DNA of 9,586 bases from Planctomycetota bacterium (lineage in GTDB: Bacteria; Planctomycetota; Planctomycetia; Planctomycetales; Planctomycetaceae): NCBI GenBank assembly GCA_026692825.1, contig JAPLOC010000472.1, positions 1 through 9,586 of the forward strand, in the 5' to 3' direction. The notes beneath the pieces were generated by a model. It was given only the letters and a program-made list of their open reading frames with translations, made no database searches and had not been told where the DNA came from. Shown here in pieces: positions 1 through 6,375 of this stretch (positions are counted from its first letter, which is position 1; every line of letters starts with the position of its first letter). The position numbers and the translations under genes are program-made.

Positions 1-2
1 CG

Positions 3-575
3 GGAAAAGCGGCCGGGGGTGGGGCGACTGCGAAATCATCCCCGTTGGGGGCCGCGACAAGCGGAGTGCCCGGTGCCGACCTGGCTGGGGGAGCAACCGA
101 TGGGGGGAGCAAGGTCGATCCCCTGGCGAACCCGAATCTCGTCAGTCTCGCCATCGACGGCTGGTTCACAATCTACAAGAAGCCGAAACCGGAAGTGCTG
201 GCCCGGGTCTATCCTGCCCCCGCCACGGATCCTGGATCGACCGCACCGGCCGACACCGGTGTCACCGCTCAAAACGGGGCGGGTGCCAACGGTAATTCGT
301 CGTCCCCTGCTGGAACGGCGGCGGGTGGTGCCGGCCCCAATCCGGGAGATTCCGCGACACAACCTGCCGACACGCCTGCTGAAACGGTCGCCGACGGATC
401 GGAAAGCAATCCTACGGAAACTCCGCCAGCGGCCGACACAACTCTGGCCGCTCCGACCGACGGGTCAAAGCCAGCGGCGGGCGAGGCTCCCGCGGAGTCG
501 ACTGGAGACACTCCGGGCGAAACTCCTTCGGCGGGGACGACGCCCGCCCCGACCGATTCCGCCGCTCCCAAATAG
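3..575 (+). CDS. Hypothetical protein with Pro/Thr/Ala-rich C-terminal tail (5' end missing)
   Basis: The reading frame is open from the first bases of the window to a TAG at 573-575, so the true start lies upstream and 190 residues are visible. After a Gly/Ala-rich stretch comes one short ordered segment, roughly visible residues 42-66, with the core LVSLAIDGWFTIYKKPKPE; it looks like a terminal beta-strand. The last ~115 residues are a low-complexity tail of Ala, Pro, Thr, Gly, Ser and Asp/Glu with no hydrophobic helix, typical of a disordered extension. The function is not recognised. A final strand before a disordered tail could suit a PilO/GspM-like or other envelope assembly protein, but this is a weak guess. 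It lies 146 bp upstream of the next ORF on the same strand and probably shares its operon. Reading frames on the opposite strand over this stretch are Arg- or Gly-rich shadows. Confidence 0.7.
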   Translation, partial: GKAAGGGATAKSSPLGAATSGVPGADLAGGATDGGSKVDPLANPNLVSLAIDGWFTIYKKPKPEVLARVYPAPATDPGSTAPADTGVTAQNGAGANGNSSSPAGTAAGGAGPNPGDSATQPADTPAETVADGSESNPTETPPAADTTLAAPTDGSKPAAGEAPAESTGDTPGETPSAGTTPAPTDSAAPK

Positions 576-678
576 CAGGCCGACCCGAATCGTCCGCCCC
601 GTCGCTGCCCGCCCAATCCATTCCAGTTCCCGTGCCTGATCCGATTCAATCAAGCCAGAATCGACACTCGCAGTTTTT

Positions 679-702
679 CCTCTCCCAGTGATTTCTGAGA
701 GG
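679..702 (+). other. Short inverted repeat upstream of the membrane-anchor ORF
   Basis: CCTCTC at 679-684 and GAGAGG at 697-702 can form a 6-bp stem with a 12-nt loop, just before the ribosome binding site of the 722 ORF. There is no T-run after it, so it is not a convincing terminator. It could be a leader hairpin or chance. The rest of the 576-721 gap shows no clear promoter hexamers. Confidence 0.25.
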
Positions 703-708
703 GGTCGC

Positions 709-714
709 AGAGGA
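709..714 (+). promoter_or_regulatory. Ribosome binding site for the ORF at 722
   Basis: AGAGGA lies 7 nt before the ATG at 722, a good Shine-Dalgarno match at near ideal spacing. It is the clearest ribosome binding site in the window and fixes the start of the membrane-anchor ORF. Confidence 0.65.
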
Positions 715-721
715 CCAGACC

Positions 722-1201
722 ATGAACAAATTTCTGTCGAAGTTCAAGACATTCGATTACAAAGCCTTCTTTCTCGCGCATGGCGAGAAAGTGGGAATGG
801 GTGTCGCGAGTGCGATCGCTTTGCTCTGCCTCGCGATGACCAGTTGGGGGGGGTATTCCAAAACCCCGTTCGACATGGAAACCGAGGCGAAGAAAGTTCA
901 GGATCAACTGCAGGCGAACCGCTGGCCCGGTGAGGAGCGGGAAAAGTACGTGGTCGCGACGGCGGAAAAAGAGACCGCCCGGCACCTGGCGGCGCTGGAA
1001 CTGGGAGCCTACGACTACCAGATTCCGCTCTCTCCGAAGATCAACACCTACCAGTTGCCGGCCGACGAAGTCGAAGTGGTCGCCGCACTGGAATTGATCC
1101 CCCGTCCGATTGAATTTCCGGTGATTGAAGAGGTTGCCCCCGAGTCGGTAGAGGAACCGACCACGAAGCCGGCGGCGGGTTCGTCCCGCACGGCCCGCTG
1201 A
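722..1201 (+). CDS. Membrane-anchored hypothetical protein, probable N-terminal part of the split Met/Gly-rich protein
   Basis: This 159-residue ORF starts at an ATG with a good ribosome binding site 7 nt upstream. The N-terminus is Lys/Phe-rich (residues 1-22), followed by one hydrophobic helix at about 23-41 (VGMGVASAIALLCLAMTSWG), so it is probably an inner-membrane protein with its N-terminus in the cytoplasm. Residues 50-90 are charged and likely helical. A segment with YQIPLSPKINTYQLP follows at about 99-113. The end is a Pro/Glu/Thr linker that stops at TGA 1199-1201. The next ORF begins 22 nt later in the +1 frame. From memory of planctomycete proteins, an anchor like this normally continues in the same polypeptide into the domain encoded downstream, so this may be a truncated N-terminal fragment rather than a complete gene. 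The function is unknown. Confidence 0.75.
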   Translation: MNKFLSKFKTFDYKAFFLAHGEKVGMGVASAIALLCLAMTSWGGYSKTPFDMETEAKKVQDQLQANRWPGEEREKYVVATAEKETARHLAALELGAYDYQIPLSPKINTYQLPADEVEVVAALELIPRPIEFPVIEEVAPESVEEPTTKPAAGSSRTAR

Positions 1202-1214
1202 TGAAGTGGGTGGC

Positions 1215-1218
1215 GGAG
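1215..1218 (+). promoter_or_regulatory. Possible ribosome binding site for the ATG at 1224
   Basis: GGAG lies 5 nt before the ATG at 1224 and just after the preceding stop codon. It is the only Shine-Dalgarno-like site for the downstream ORF and favours 1224 over the GTG at 1206. If the two ORFs are really one interrupted gene, the site means nothing, and the surrounding sequence is G-rich enough for it to be chance. Confidence 0.3.
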
Positions 1219-1223
1219 TGGGG

Positions 1224-3071
1224 ATGACTGCGGCCATGGGATCCTTCAAATCGCGGGGCAAGCGGGCGATTGTGATCACGGGGATTGTTGACCGGAAAGC
1301 GCAGCTTGAAAAATTCCGCAAAGCGTTGCATCTGGAAACACTGGCGAAGGCCGATTCCGCCCTCACCTACAGCGATTTCAAGCTGGAGCGCAAGCGTGCC
1401 ATTCCTGGCCCCGATCCCTGGGCGGGAGAATGGAAAGAGGTTTCGGTCGAGGGTTCGCTGGAACATTTGAAGAATGTGGAATTTGATGAGGCCGATCTGG
1501 TGCCGGCTGAATACATTGAGGGTGTCTTCACCGCCGCTTTGCCCAAGCGTCCGGATGGAGATTGGGATCCTCGTTATGTTGTCCATCCGCGAATTCCGAC
1601 GCTCGACGCGAAAGCACGCGAGGAAGAGGAAGCCAAGAATGCCGCCGCCGCCGAAGTTTTGGCGGGCGACGATGAAGAAGGTGGCCGAAAGCGCAAGGGA
1701 CTGTTGCGCGGTCAGCGGGACGCGAAGCGGATGCGTCGTGAAGCACAAAGTCGCTCGGGTGAAGGGTTCGCGGGGGCGGTCTCCGATTTCATGGGAGGTG
1801 GGGGCGCGGGACTTTCGGTGATGCCCCCGGGAATGACGGCGGGTGGCGGGATGGCTGGTTCGCGACCTCCTGGAGGAATTCCTGGCGGCGCTGGGGGCGG
1901 GGCTGGTGCCTCGAACCGACCGACGATGTCGGGCCGCCCCGGCATGGCGGGAGCGGGGATGCCAGGGATGACGGGAATGCCTGGCATGCCCGGGATGGCG
2001 GGCAGCACGATGCCCGGTGGCGCGCCGGGCGCGATGGCCGGCGCCGGTGGAATGCGGGGAGCGATGTCGGGGATGCCCGGTATGCAGGGGATGCCCGGTA
2101 TGACGGGGGGCGCGATGTCCGGGATGCCGGGCATGCCTGGAATGCCCGGGATGTTGGGAGCTGGCGGGGGGATGAGTGGTGCCCCGCTGCTGATGTTGCG
2201 TTTCTTCGATTTTGATGTCGAACCGAACGAGTGCTACATCTACCGCGTGAAACTGGTGATCGACAACCCGAGCCACGGTTCCGATTTCGTTCGGCAGGCC
2301 TCGGTGGCGGAGGGAGAGACCCGGGAGTCCGAGTGGAGCAATCCTTCGACCCCGTCGATCGCTCCCAAGGAAATTGAATACGCGGTCCATAAGGTGGCGA
2401 ATCCCCCGACTCCCAACCGGGTCGCGGAACTGGATGTTGTGCAGTTCGACACCGACGTGGGGGCGATGGTGGAATCGGTTCTGGCTCTCAAATACGGCCA
2501 GTACATCAGTGGCGAAAAAGAAGTCGAATTCCCGAATCTCGGCCAGCAGACCTTTAAGAAAGACAAAGTGAATTTCGCCAGTCAGGATCTGTTCCTCGAC
2601 GCGGTTCCCGCTCCGAAGCTGGCCTCGTCGTTGATGTCCGATCTGGGAATTGACCAGAAGCAGCTCGTCGCCCTGCAATCGCAGATGGATCAGGCGGTCA
2701 CGATCAACCGGTTCGGCGAACTTCAGGCGATGGAGGGAGGTTCGACCGAAGAACTCGACGATGCCCGTAAAAAGTTGAAGGAGCAGAACGAGAAGTTCAA
2801 GGATTTGAAGGCGAAGGATTCCAACTCGTCGTCATCGGACCCGTTCGGCTTCCTGAACGGCGGCGCGGACTCTAACGATGGCAAGGATGGCAAGAAGAAA
2901 CGTGGCCGGAATTCCCTGAAGGGAGGCATGGGAGGAATGATGGGCGGGCCCGGCGGAATGATGGGTGGCCCTGGTGGGATGATGGGAGGTCCGGGAGGCA
3001 TGATGGGAGGTCCCGGCGGGATGATGGGTGCCCCAGGCGGTGCCGCCGGTGGACGAAAGCCGAAGAATTAA
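1224..3071 (+). CDS. Met/Gly/Pro-rich hypothetical protein, planctomycete type
   Basis: Numbering is from the ATG at 1224 (615 residues); a GTG at 1206 in the same frame would add six. Residues ~12-127 form a first conserved domain: a strand AIVITGIV, a helix QLEKFRKAL, then LTYSDFKLERKRAIPGPDPW and RYVVHPRIP. A highly charged stretch (130-174) leads into a linker at 190-324 with about 26 Met in runs of Gly-Met-Pro. A second domain starts at ~322 with LLMLRFFDFDVEPNECYIYR and runs to ~500; its VEP..CYIYRVKLVIDNP core resembles planctomycete proteins I remember. A Lys/Glu helix (510-532), a Ser/Asp-rich stretch and five GGMMGGP-type repeats (569-603) end the protein. There is no membrane helix of its own; the likely anchor is in the ORF ending at 1201, one frame away. 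A strong terminator follows. The biochemical function is unknown; a scaffold or envelope role is speculation. Confidence 0.8.
   Translation: MTAAMGSFKSRGKRAIVITGIVDRKAQLEKFRKALHLETLAKADSALTYSDFKLERKRAIPGPDPWAGEWKEVSVEGSLEHLKNVEFDEADLVPAEYIEGVFTAALPKRPDGDWDPRYVVHPRIPTLDAKAREEEEAKNAAAAEVLAGDDEEGGRKRKGLLRGQRDAKRMRREAQSRSGEGFAGAVSDFMGGGGAGLSVMPPGMTAGGGMAGSRPPGGIPGGAGGGAGASNRPTMSGRPGMAGAGMPGMTGMPGMPGMAGSTMPGGAPGAMAGAGGMRGAMSGMPGMQGMPGMTGGAMSGMPGMPGMPGMLGAGGGMSGAPLLMLRFFDFDVEPNECYIYRVKLVIDNPSHGSDFVRQASVAEGETRESEWSNPSTPSIAPKEIEYAVHKVANPPTPNRVAELDVVQFDTDVGAMVESVLALKYGQYISGEKEVEFPNLGQQTFKKDKVNFASQDLFLDAVPAPKLASSLMSDLGIDQKQLVALQSQMDQAVTINRFGELQAMEGGSTEELDDARKKLKEQNEKFKDLKAKDSNSSSSDPFGFLNGGADSNDGKDGKKKRGRNSLKGGMGGMMGGPGGMMGGPGGMMGGPGGMMGGPGGMMGAPGGAAGGRKPKN
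1959..2153 (+). repeat. Imperfect 9-nt repeats coding for Gly-Met-Pro
   Basis: Two clusters (1959-1997 and 2073-2153) of imperfect ATG-CCN-GGN units encode runs of Met-Pro-Gly/Met-X-Gly. Third codon positions vary between copies, so protein-level selection keeps the pattern as well as, or instead of, recent duplication. The stretch lies in the linker between the two domains of the large ORF. Confidence 0.75.
2931..3035 (+). repeat. Five tandem 21-nt repeats coding for GGMMGGP
   Basis: Five head-to-tail 21-nt units start at 2931, 2952, 2973, 2994 and 3015. Each encodes Gly-Gly-Met-Met-Gly-Gly-Pro, except the last, which ends Gly-Ala-Pro. Copies differ mainly at wobble positions. The array is near the 3' end of the Met/Gly-rich gene and should be able to change copy number without breaking the frame. 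Confidence 0.9.
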
Positions 3072-3107
3072 CACGCGCTTCGACACGACATTTCATCGAG
3101 AATGGCG

Positions 3108-3144
3108 ACAAGGCACCGGAGTTTTCCGGTGCCTTGTTGATTTT
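3108..3144 (+). terminator. Rho-independent terminator after the Met/Gly-rich gene
   Basis: A perfect 13-bp stem pairs 3108-3120 with 3125-3137 around a GTTT loop (3121-3124). The stem core is CAAGGCACCGGA. A T-rich tail (TTGATTTT) follows. It lies 36 nt after the TAA at 3069-3071 and ends the + strand cluster. There is no T-run on the other side, so it is not expected to stop - strand transcription. Confidence 0.92.
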
Positions 3145-3531
3145 AGGGGTTGCCGCGTCTCAGGTAAGTACCCCCGCCAGGGTCAGCACGAAGACCAGCA
3201 GAAACATCATCGCTGGTATTGCGATCGACGCGATCAATGACCACAGACTGACCGTGCGGGGCCAACTGCGGATCTTCCAATTGATGGCGAGTGATTCCTT
3301 TCGACCGCCGACGATGCCGCGAATCTTTATACTTTTTTTACAGGGACCGACGTTCGCCAATATCAGTTCCTTACGCAACTTCCGGTAAAATTCCGGCTGG
3401 TGAGGCGACCCCGGGAGACCCCGGACCGCCTCGCGCGGCTGCCGGACCGGTTCATTCCCCGGGCGAATTCTTGCTGGCACTGACTCGTTTCCGACGAGTG
3501 CCGCGATGCGAATGGCACACTGGGTTTCCGC
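3145..3531. other. Intergenic stretch between terminator and KimA-like gene
   Basis: Apart from a possible small - strand ORF (3160-3360), no gene is visible here. Weak signals: a TATACT at 3328-3333 with no -35 at proper distance; an AT-rich patch with seven T at 3333-3339; a direct repeat TTCCGG at 3380-3385 and 3391-3396, spaced 11 bp, or one helical turn; and a small dyad, ACTCGT (3483-3488) with ACGAGT (3494-3499), just ahead of the importer start. I see no layout resembling the ydaO/kimA c-di-AMP riboswitch, though I cannot fold the sequence. The promoter of the importer gene presumably lies here. Confidence 0.5.
3160..3360 (-). CDS. Possible small single-helix membrane protein
   Basis: This frame gives 66 residues from a TTG at 3358-3360 to a TGA at 3160-3162. 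An AAGGA motif (3368-3372 on the complement) sits 7 nt before the TTG, which is good spacing. The N-terminal half is basic (KKSIKIRG, GGRKES, NWKIRSWPR). The last ~28 residues are one hydrophobic helix with the core IAIPAMMFLLVFVLTLAG, ending at the C-terminus, as in a tail-anchored protein. Codons in the helix look like real coding sequence (CTG, GTG, ATC, GCG). The frame stays open upstream to 3759, but that part is Arg-rich and runs antisense to the importer's N-terminus, so I restrict the call. No family is recognised. It could still be chance. Confidence 0.3.
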   Translation of the reverse strand: MANVGPCKKSIKIRGIVGGRKESLAINWKIRSWPRTVSLWSLIASIAIPAMMFLLVFVLTLAGVLT

Positions 3532-5664
3532 ATGTCCTCGCCAGCCGACGATCTTCCTGTCCCGACTCCGCACCCCTCCGATTCCGCAACTCCCTCCCCT
3601 TCGATGGGGACGCCAGTTCAGAACGAATCGCACCGGCCGGCGACGATCGTCGAAAAAGTCACCGATCCGGATGAAGAGGAACCGGGTCTGCACCAGCGGG
3701 TCAAAACACTCCTGATTGGCCGACCGCGCGACCTGACCGACAAAAACGTCTTCCACCATGTGTCACTGATCGCCTTTCTCGCCTGGGTCGGCCTGGGGGC
3801 CGACGGGCTGTCGTCGTCGTGCTATGGCCCTCCCGAGGCATTCCATCATCTCGGTGTTCACTCGTACCTGGCGATCGGGCTGTCGCTGGCGACGATCTTC
3901 ACCGTGCTGATCATTTCCAAATGCTACAGCCACATCATCGAAGAGTTTCCCAGCGGCGGTGGTGGCTATCTCGTCGCTTCGAAGCTCTTGGGTGCCCCCG
4001 CGGGCGTGCTTTCCGGATCAGCTCTTGTCGTGGACTATGTCCTCACGATTACGGTTTCCATCGCCGCCGGTGGTGATGCCATGTTCGGCCTGATTCCTCC
4101 CGAATGGCAGGGCTGGAAGCTGCCGTGCGAGGCGGCGGCGATTCTGCTGTTGATCACACTGAATCTGCGGGGGGTCAAGGAGTCGGTGAAATTCCTGTTG
4201 CCGATCTTTCTGGTGTTCCTTGTCACGCACGCGATTCTCATCACTGGGGTGCTGTCGATGCACGCGGGGTCGGCGGCGGAAGTCGCGGGCGAGATGGCGA
4301 CTTCGGTCAAGACCTCGATCAACGACCCCGCCATCGGTCTGTTCACGTTGATGGGGATCTTTCTGCATGCTTACTCGCTGGGGGCCGGCACCTACACGGG
4401 GATCGAAGCGGTTTCGAACAGCATGCCGGTGATGCGCGAGCCGCGCGTCGCCACCGCCAAGCGAACGATGCTCTACATGGCCGCCTCCCTCTCGTTTATG
4501 GCGGGTGGCTTGATGATCGCCTATCTCCTGATGGGAATTCATCCCGATCCCGCCGAAGACAAGACGATGAACCAAGTGCTGACGGAGTCGTTCGTTCAGG
4601 AATCGGGACTGGCCGGCCTGGGACTGGGGCCGGCGTTTCTCTGGATCACAATTCTCTCGGAAGGAGCGCTCCTCTTCGTCGCCGCCCAGGCCGGCTTCAT
4701 CGATGGCCCACGCGTCCTCGCGAATATGTCGCAGGATTCCTACATGCCCCACTGGTTCGGAAATCTCTCCGAACGGCTCGCGACCCACAACGGGGTGCTG
4801 CTGATGGGGTTGTCGGCTCTCGCGGCGCTGTTCTATACGGGAGGAGCGGTGGGGGCGCTGGTGGTGATGTACTCCATCAACGTGTTTCTTACCTTTTCAC
4901 TCTCCATGGTGGGGATGCTGCGACATTTCTGGCAGATGCGTGGCACGAATCCCAAGGCGATGTGGCGGATCACGGAATTCCTGTTCGGCGCGGTTCTCTG
5001 TCTCGGGATTCTGGGTGTCACTGTTTACGAGAAGTTCTCCGAAGGGGGATACATCACGCTGGCCGTGACGGGGGCCTGCGTCGCGGCGTGTCTGTTGACC
5101 CGCCGGTATTACGACCAGGTCGGCCGCAAGATTCAGGCGTTGAACAAAGTCCTGATGGCGGTTCCCACACCGGATTCCCCCCCGAACCTGGCGGAACCCG
5201 AGACCGAAGATCCGACCGCGATCGTTCTGGTCGGTGGATACAGCGGGTTGGGGATCCACACGATGCTCAGCACGATCCGGTTCACTCCCGGGTACTTCAA
5301 GAACCTGGTGTTCGTTTCCGTCGGCGTGATTGACTCGGGGAATTTCAAGGGGGAGGAGGCGCTGATGGAATTGACCCAGCACACGAAAGACGCGTTGGCG
5401 AAGTATGTGGATCTCGCCAACCGGTTCGGATTCGCTGCTACGTCCTTCATGGCGATTGGGACAGACCCGGTCGAAGAACTCGAACATCTCTGCGTGCATG
5501 TGCACCGCAAATTTCCCCGCTCGATCATCTTCGCCGGTCAGTTGACCTTCAGTCGCGACGCCCTGTACCAGCGACTGTTCCACAACCAGACTGCGTTCTC
5601 GCTGCAACGCCGACTGCAATGGGATGGCGTTCCCATGATGATTCTGCCAACCCGGGTGAAGTAA
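3532..5664 (+). CDS. kimA: KimA-type potassium importer (APC superfamily)
   Basis: This 710-residue protein has about 12 hydrophobic segments between ~75 and ~523 and should sit in the cytoplasmic membrane, importing K+ (with H+ in the known family member). The diagnostic first-helix motif GLGADGLSSSCYGP is at 87-100. Its Asp91 and Tyr98 keep the 7-residue spacing of the ion-site Asp36/Tyr43 I recall for Bacillus subtilis KimA. Other family signatures are FPSGGGGYLVAS (139-150), VVDYVLTITVS (166-176) and YTGIEAVSN (288-296). A cytoplasmic C-terminal domain (~560-706) begins TAIVLVGGYSGLG. The N-terminus carries about 55 extra Ser/Pro/acidic residues. The start is the first ATG after an in-frame stop at 3481-3483; no good ribosome binding site is visible, and ATG 3604 is an alternative. 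It converges on kdpE with a 9-bp gap. An older label would be general amino-acid permease; the motifs and the kdp neighbour favour K+. Confidence 0.85.
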   Translation: MSSPADDLPVPTPHPSDSATPSPSMGTPVQNESHRPATIVEKVTDPDEEEPGLHQRVKTLLIGRPRDLTDKNVFHHVSLIAFLAWVGLGADGLSSSCYGPPEAFHHLGVHSYLAIGLSLATIFTVLIISKCYSHIIEEFPSGGGGYLVASKLLGAPAGVLSGSALVVDYVLTITVSIAAGGDAMFGLIPPEWQGWKLPCEAAAILLLITLNLRGVKESVKFLLPIFLVFLVTHAILITGVLSMHAGSAAEVAGEMATSVKTSINDPAIGLFTLMGIFLHAYSLGAGTYTGIEAVSNSMPVMREPRVATAKRTMLYMAASLSFMAGGLMIAYLLMGIHPDPAEDKTMNQVLTESFVQESGLAGLGLGPAFLWITILSEGALLFVAAQAGFIDGPRVLANMSQDSYMPHWFGNLSERLATHNGVLLMGLSALAALFYTGGAVGALVVMYSINVFLTFSLSMVGMLRHFWQMRGTNPKAMWRITEFLFGAVLCLGILGVTVYEKFSEGGYITLAVTGACVAACLLTRRYYDQVGRKIQALNKVLMAVPTPDSPPNLAEPETEDPTAIVLVGGYSGLGIHTMLSTIRFTPGYFKNLVFVSVGVIDSGNFKGEEALMELTQHTKDALAKYVDLANRFGFAATSFMAIGTDPVEELEHLCVHVHRKFPRSIIFAGQLTFSRDALYQRLFHNQTAFSLQRRLQWDGVPMMILPTRVK

Positions 5665-5673
5665 CCGCGGCGG

Positions 5674-6372
5674 TCATTCATCAATCAGGCGATATCCCAC
5701 CCCCGGTTCCGTGCGGAGGTATCGCGGGCGAGCAGGGTCTTTCTCGATCTTCCGTCGCAACTGCCCCATGTAGACCCGCAGATACTGCTTCTCATAGACG
5801 CTGTCCGGTCCCCAGACCTCCTTGAGCAGTTGCCGGTGAGTCACGACCTTGCCAGCGTGTTTGATCAACACCACCAGCAGCCGGTATTCGGTCGGCGTGA
5901 GATGTGGCTCTTCGCCATCGACCGTCACCTGCCTGCGCCCCAGATCGACAACCAATTCCCCCACCCGGAACACCGGGTCGGGGGATTGCGCAGTCGCTGA
6001 TGCCGTGTGACGCAGCGCGACCCGAATCCGCGCCAGCAACTCCCCCACGCTGAACGGCTTGGTCAGATAGTCATCCGCACCCAGGTCGAGAGCCGTCACT
6101 TTGTCGGCTTCACGCCCCCGCGCCGACAGTACGATGATCGGGGCGGCAGACCATTCCCGCAGCCGTTCGATCACCTGCAACCCGTCGATGTCAGGCAGCC
6201 CCAGGTCGAGAATCACCGCTTCGGGAAGTTCCCGCAGCGCGAGCTTCAGGCCCTGTTCGCCCGAGTCGGCCTCGATCACCCGGTAGTCGTGTGACTCCAA
6301 AGAAATCCGCAAGAACCGGCGGATCGCCAGGTCGTCTTCAATCACCAGGATGCGGGCGGCGTCTTGTGTCAT
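5674..6372 (-). CDS. kdpE: KdpE, OmpR-type response regulator of the kdp operon
   Basis: This 232-residue protein is close to the usual KdpE length (225 in E. coli). The receiver domain (~7-118) has the acidic pair Asp13/Asp14, the phospho-acceptor Asp56 (VILDLGLPDIDG), Ser83 and Lys105 (LTKPF). The C-terminal winged-helix domain (~133-230) has LTPTEYRLLVVL, the recognition region VVTHRQLLKEVWG and the wing LRTEPGVGYRL. Once phosphorylated by KdpD it should bind DNA and activate kdpFABC at low K+ or osmotic stress. Its ATG (6370-6372) follows the kdpD stop by 3 nt, so the two are co-transcribed and probably translationally coupled; there is no clear ribosome binding site of its own. The gene ends 9 bp from the convergent importer gene. 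The kdpD context makes the KdpE assignment firm. Confidence 0.96.
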   Translation of the reverse strand: MTQDAARILVIEDDLAIRRFLRISLESHDYRVIEADSGEQGLKLALRELPEAVILDLGLPDIDGLQVIERLREWSAAPIIVLSARGREADKVTALDLGADDYLTKPFSVGELLARIRVALRHTASATAQSPDPVFRVGELVVDLGRRQVTVDGEEPHLTPTEYRLLVVLIKHAGKVVTHRQLLKEVWGPDSVYEKQYLRVYMGQLRRKIEKDPARPRYLRTEPGVGYRLIDE

Positions 6373-6375
6373 GAA

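Noticed and set aside
1041..2678. 545-residue open frame on the - strand with His/Arg-rich repeats
   Set aside because: It lies antisense to the Met/Gly-rich gene. Its His-Pro-Gly repeats are the complement of the Gly-Met-Pro codons, and it has no domain.
3328..3333. TATACT as a -10 element for the importer gene
   Set aside because: There is no -35-like hexamer 16-18 bp upstream, and it is almost 200 bp before the start codon.
3361..3759. N-terminal extension of the small - strand ORF to 199 residues
   Set aside because: This part is Arg/Pro-rich, overlaps the importer N-terminus on the other strand and looks like shadow sequence; only the downstream helix-bearing part is kept.
4104..5333. 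409-residue open frame on the + strand inside the importer gene
   Set aside because: An Arg/Gly/Asp-rich shadow of the importer in another frame, caused by high GC codon use.
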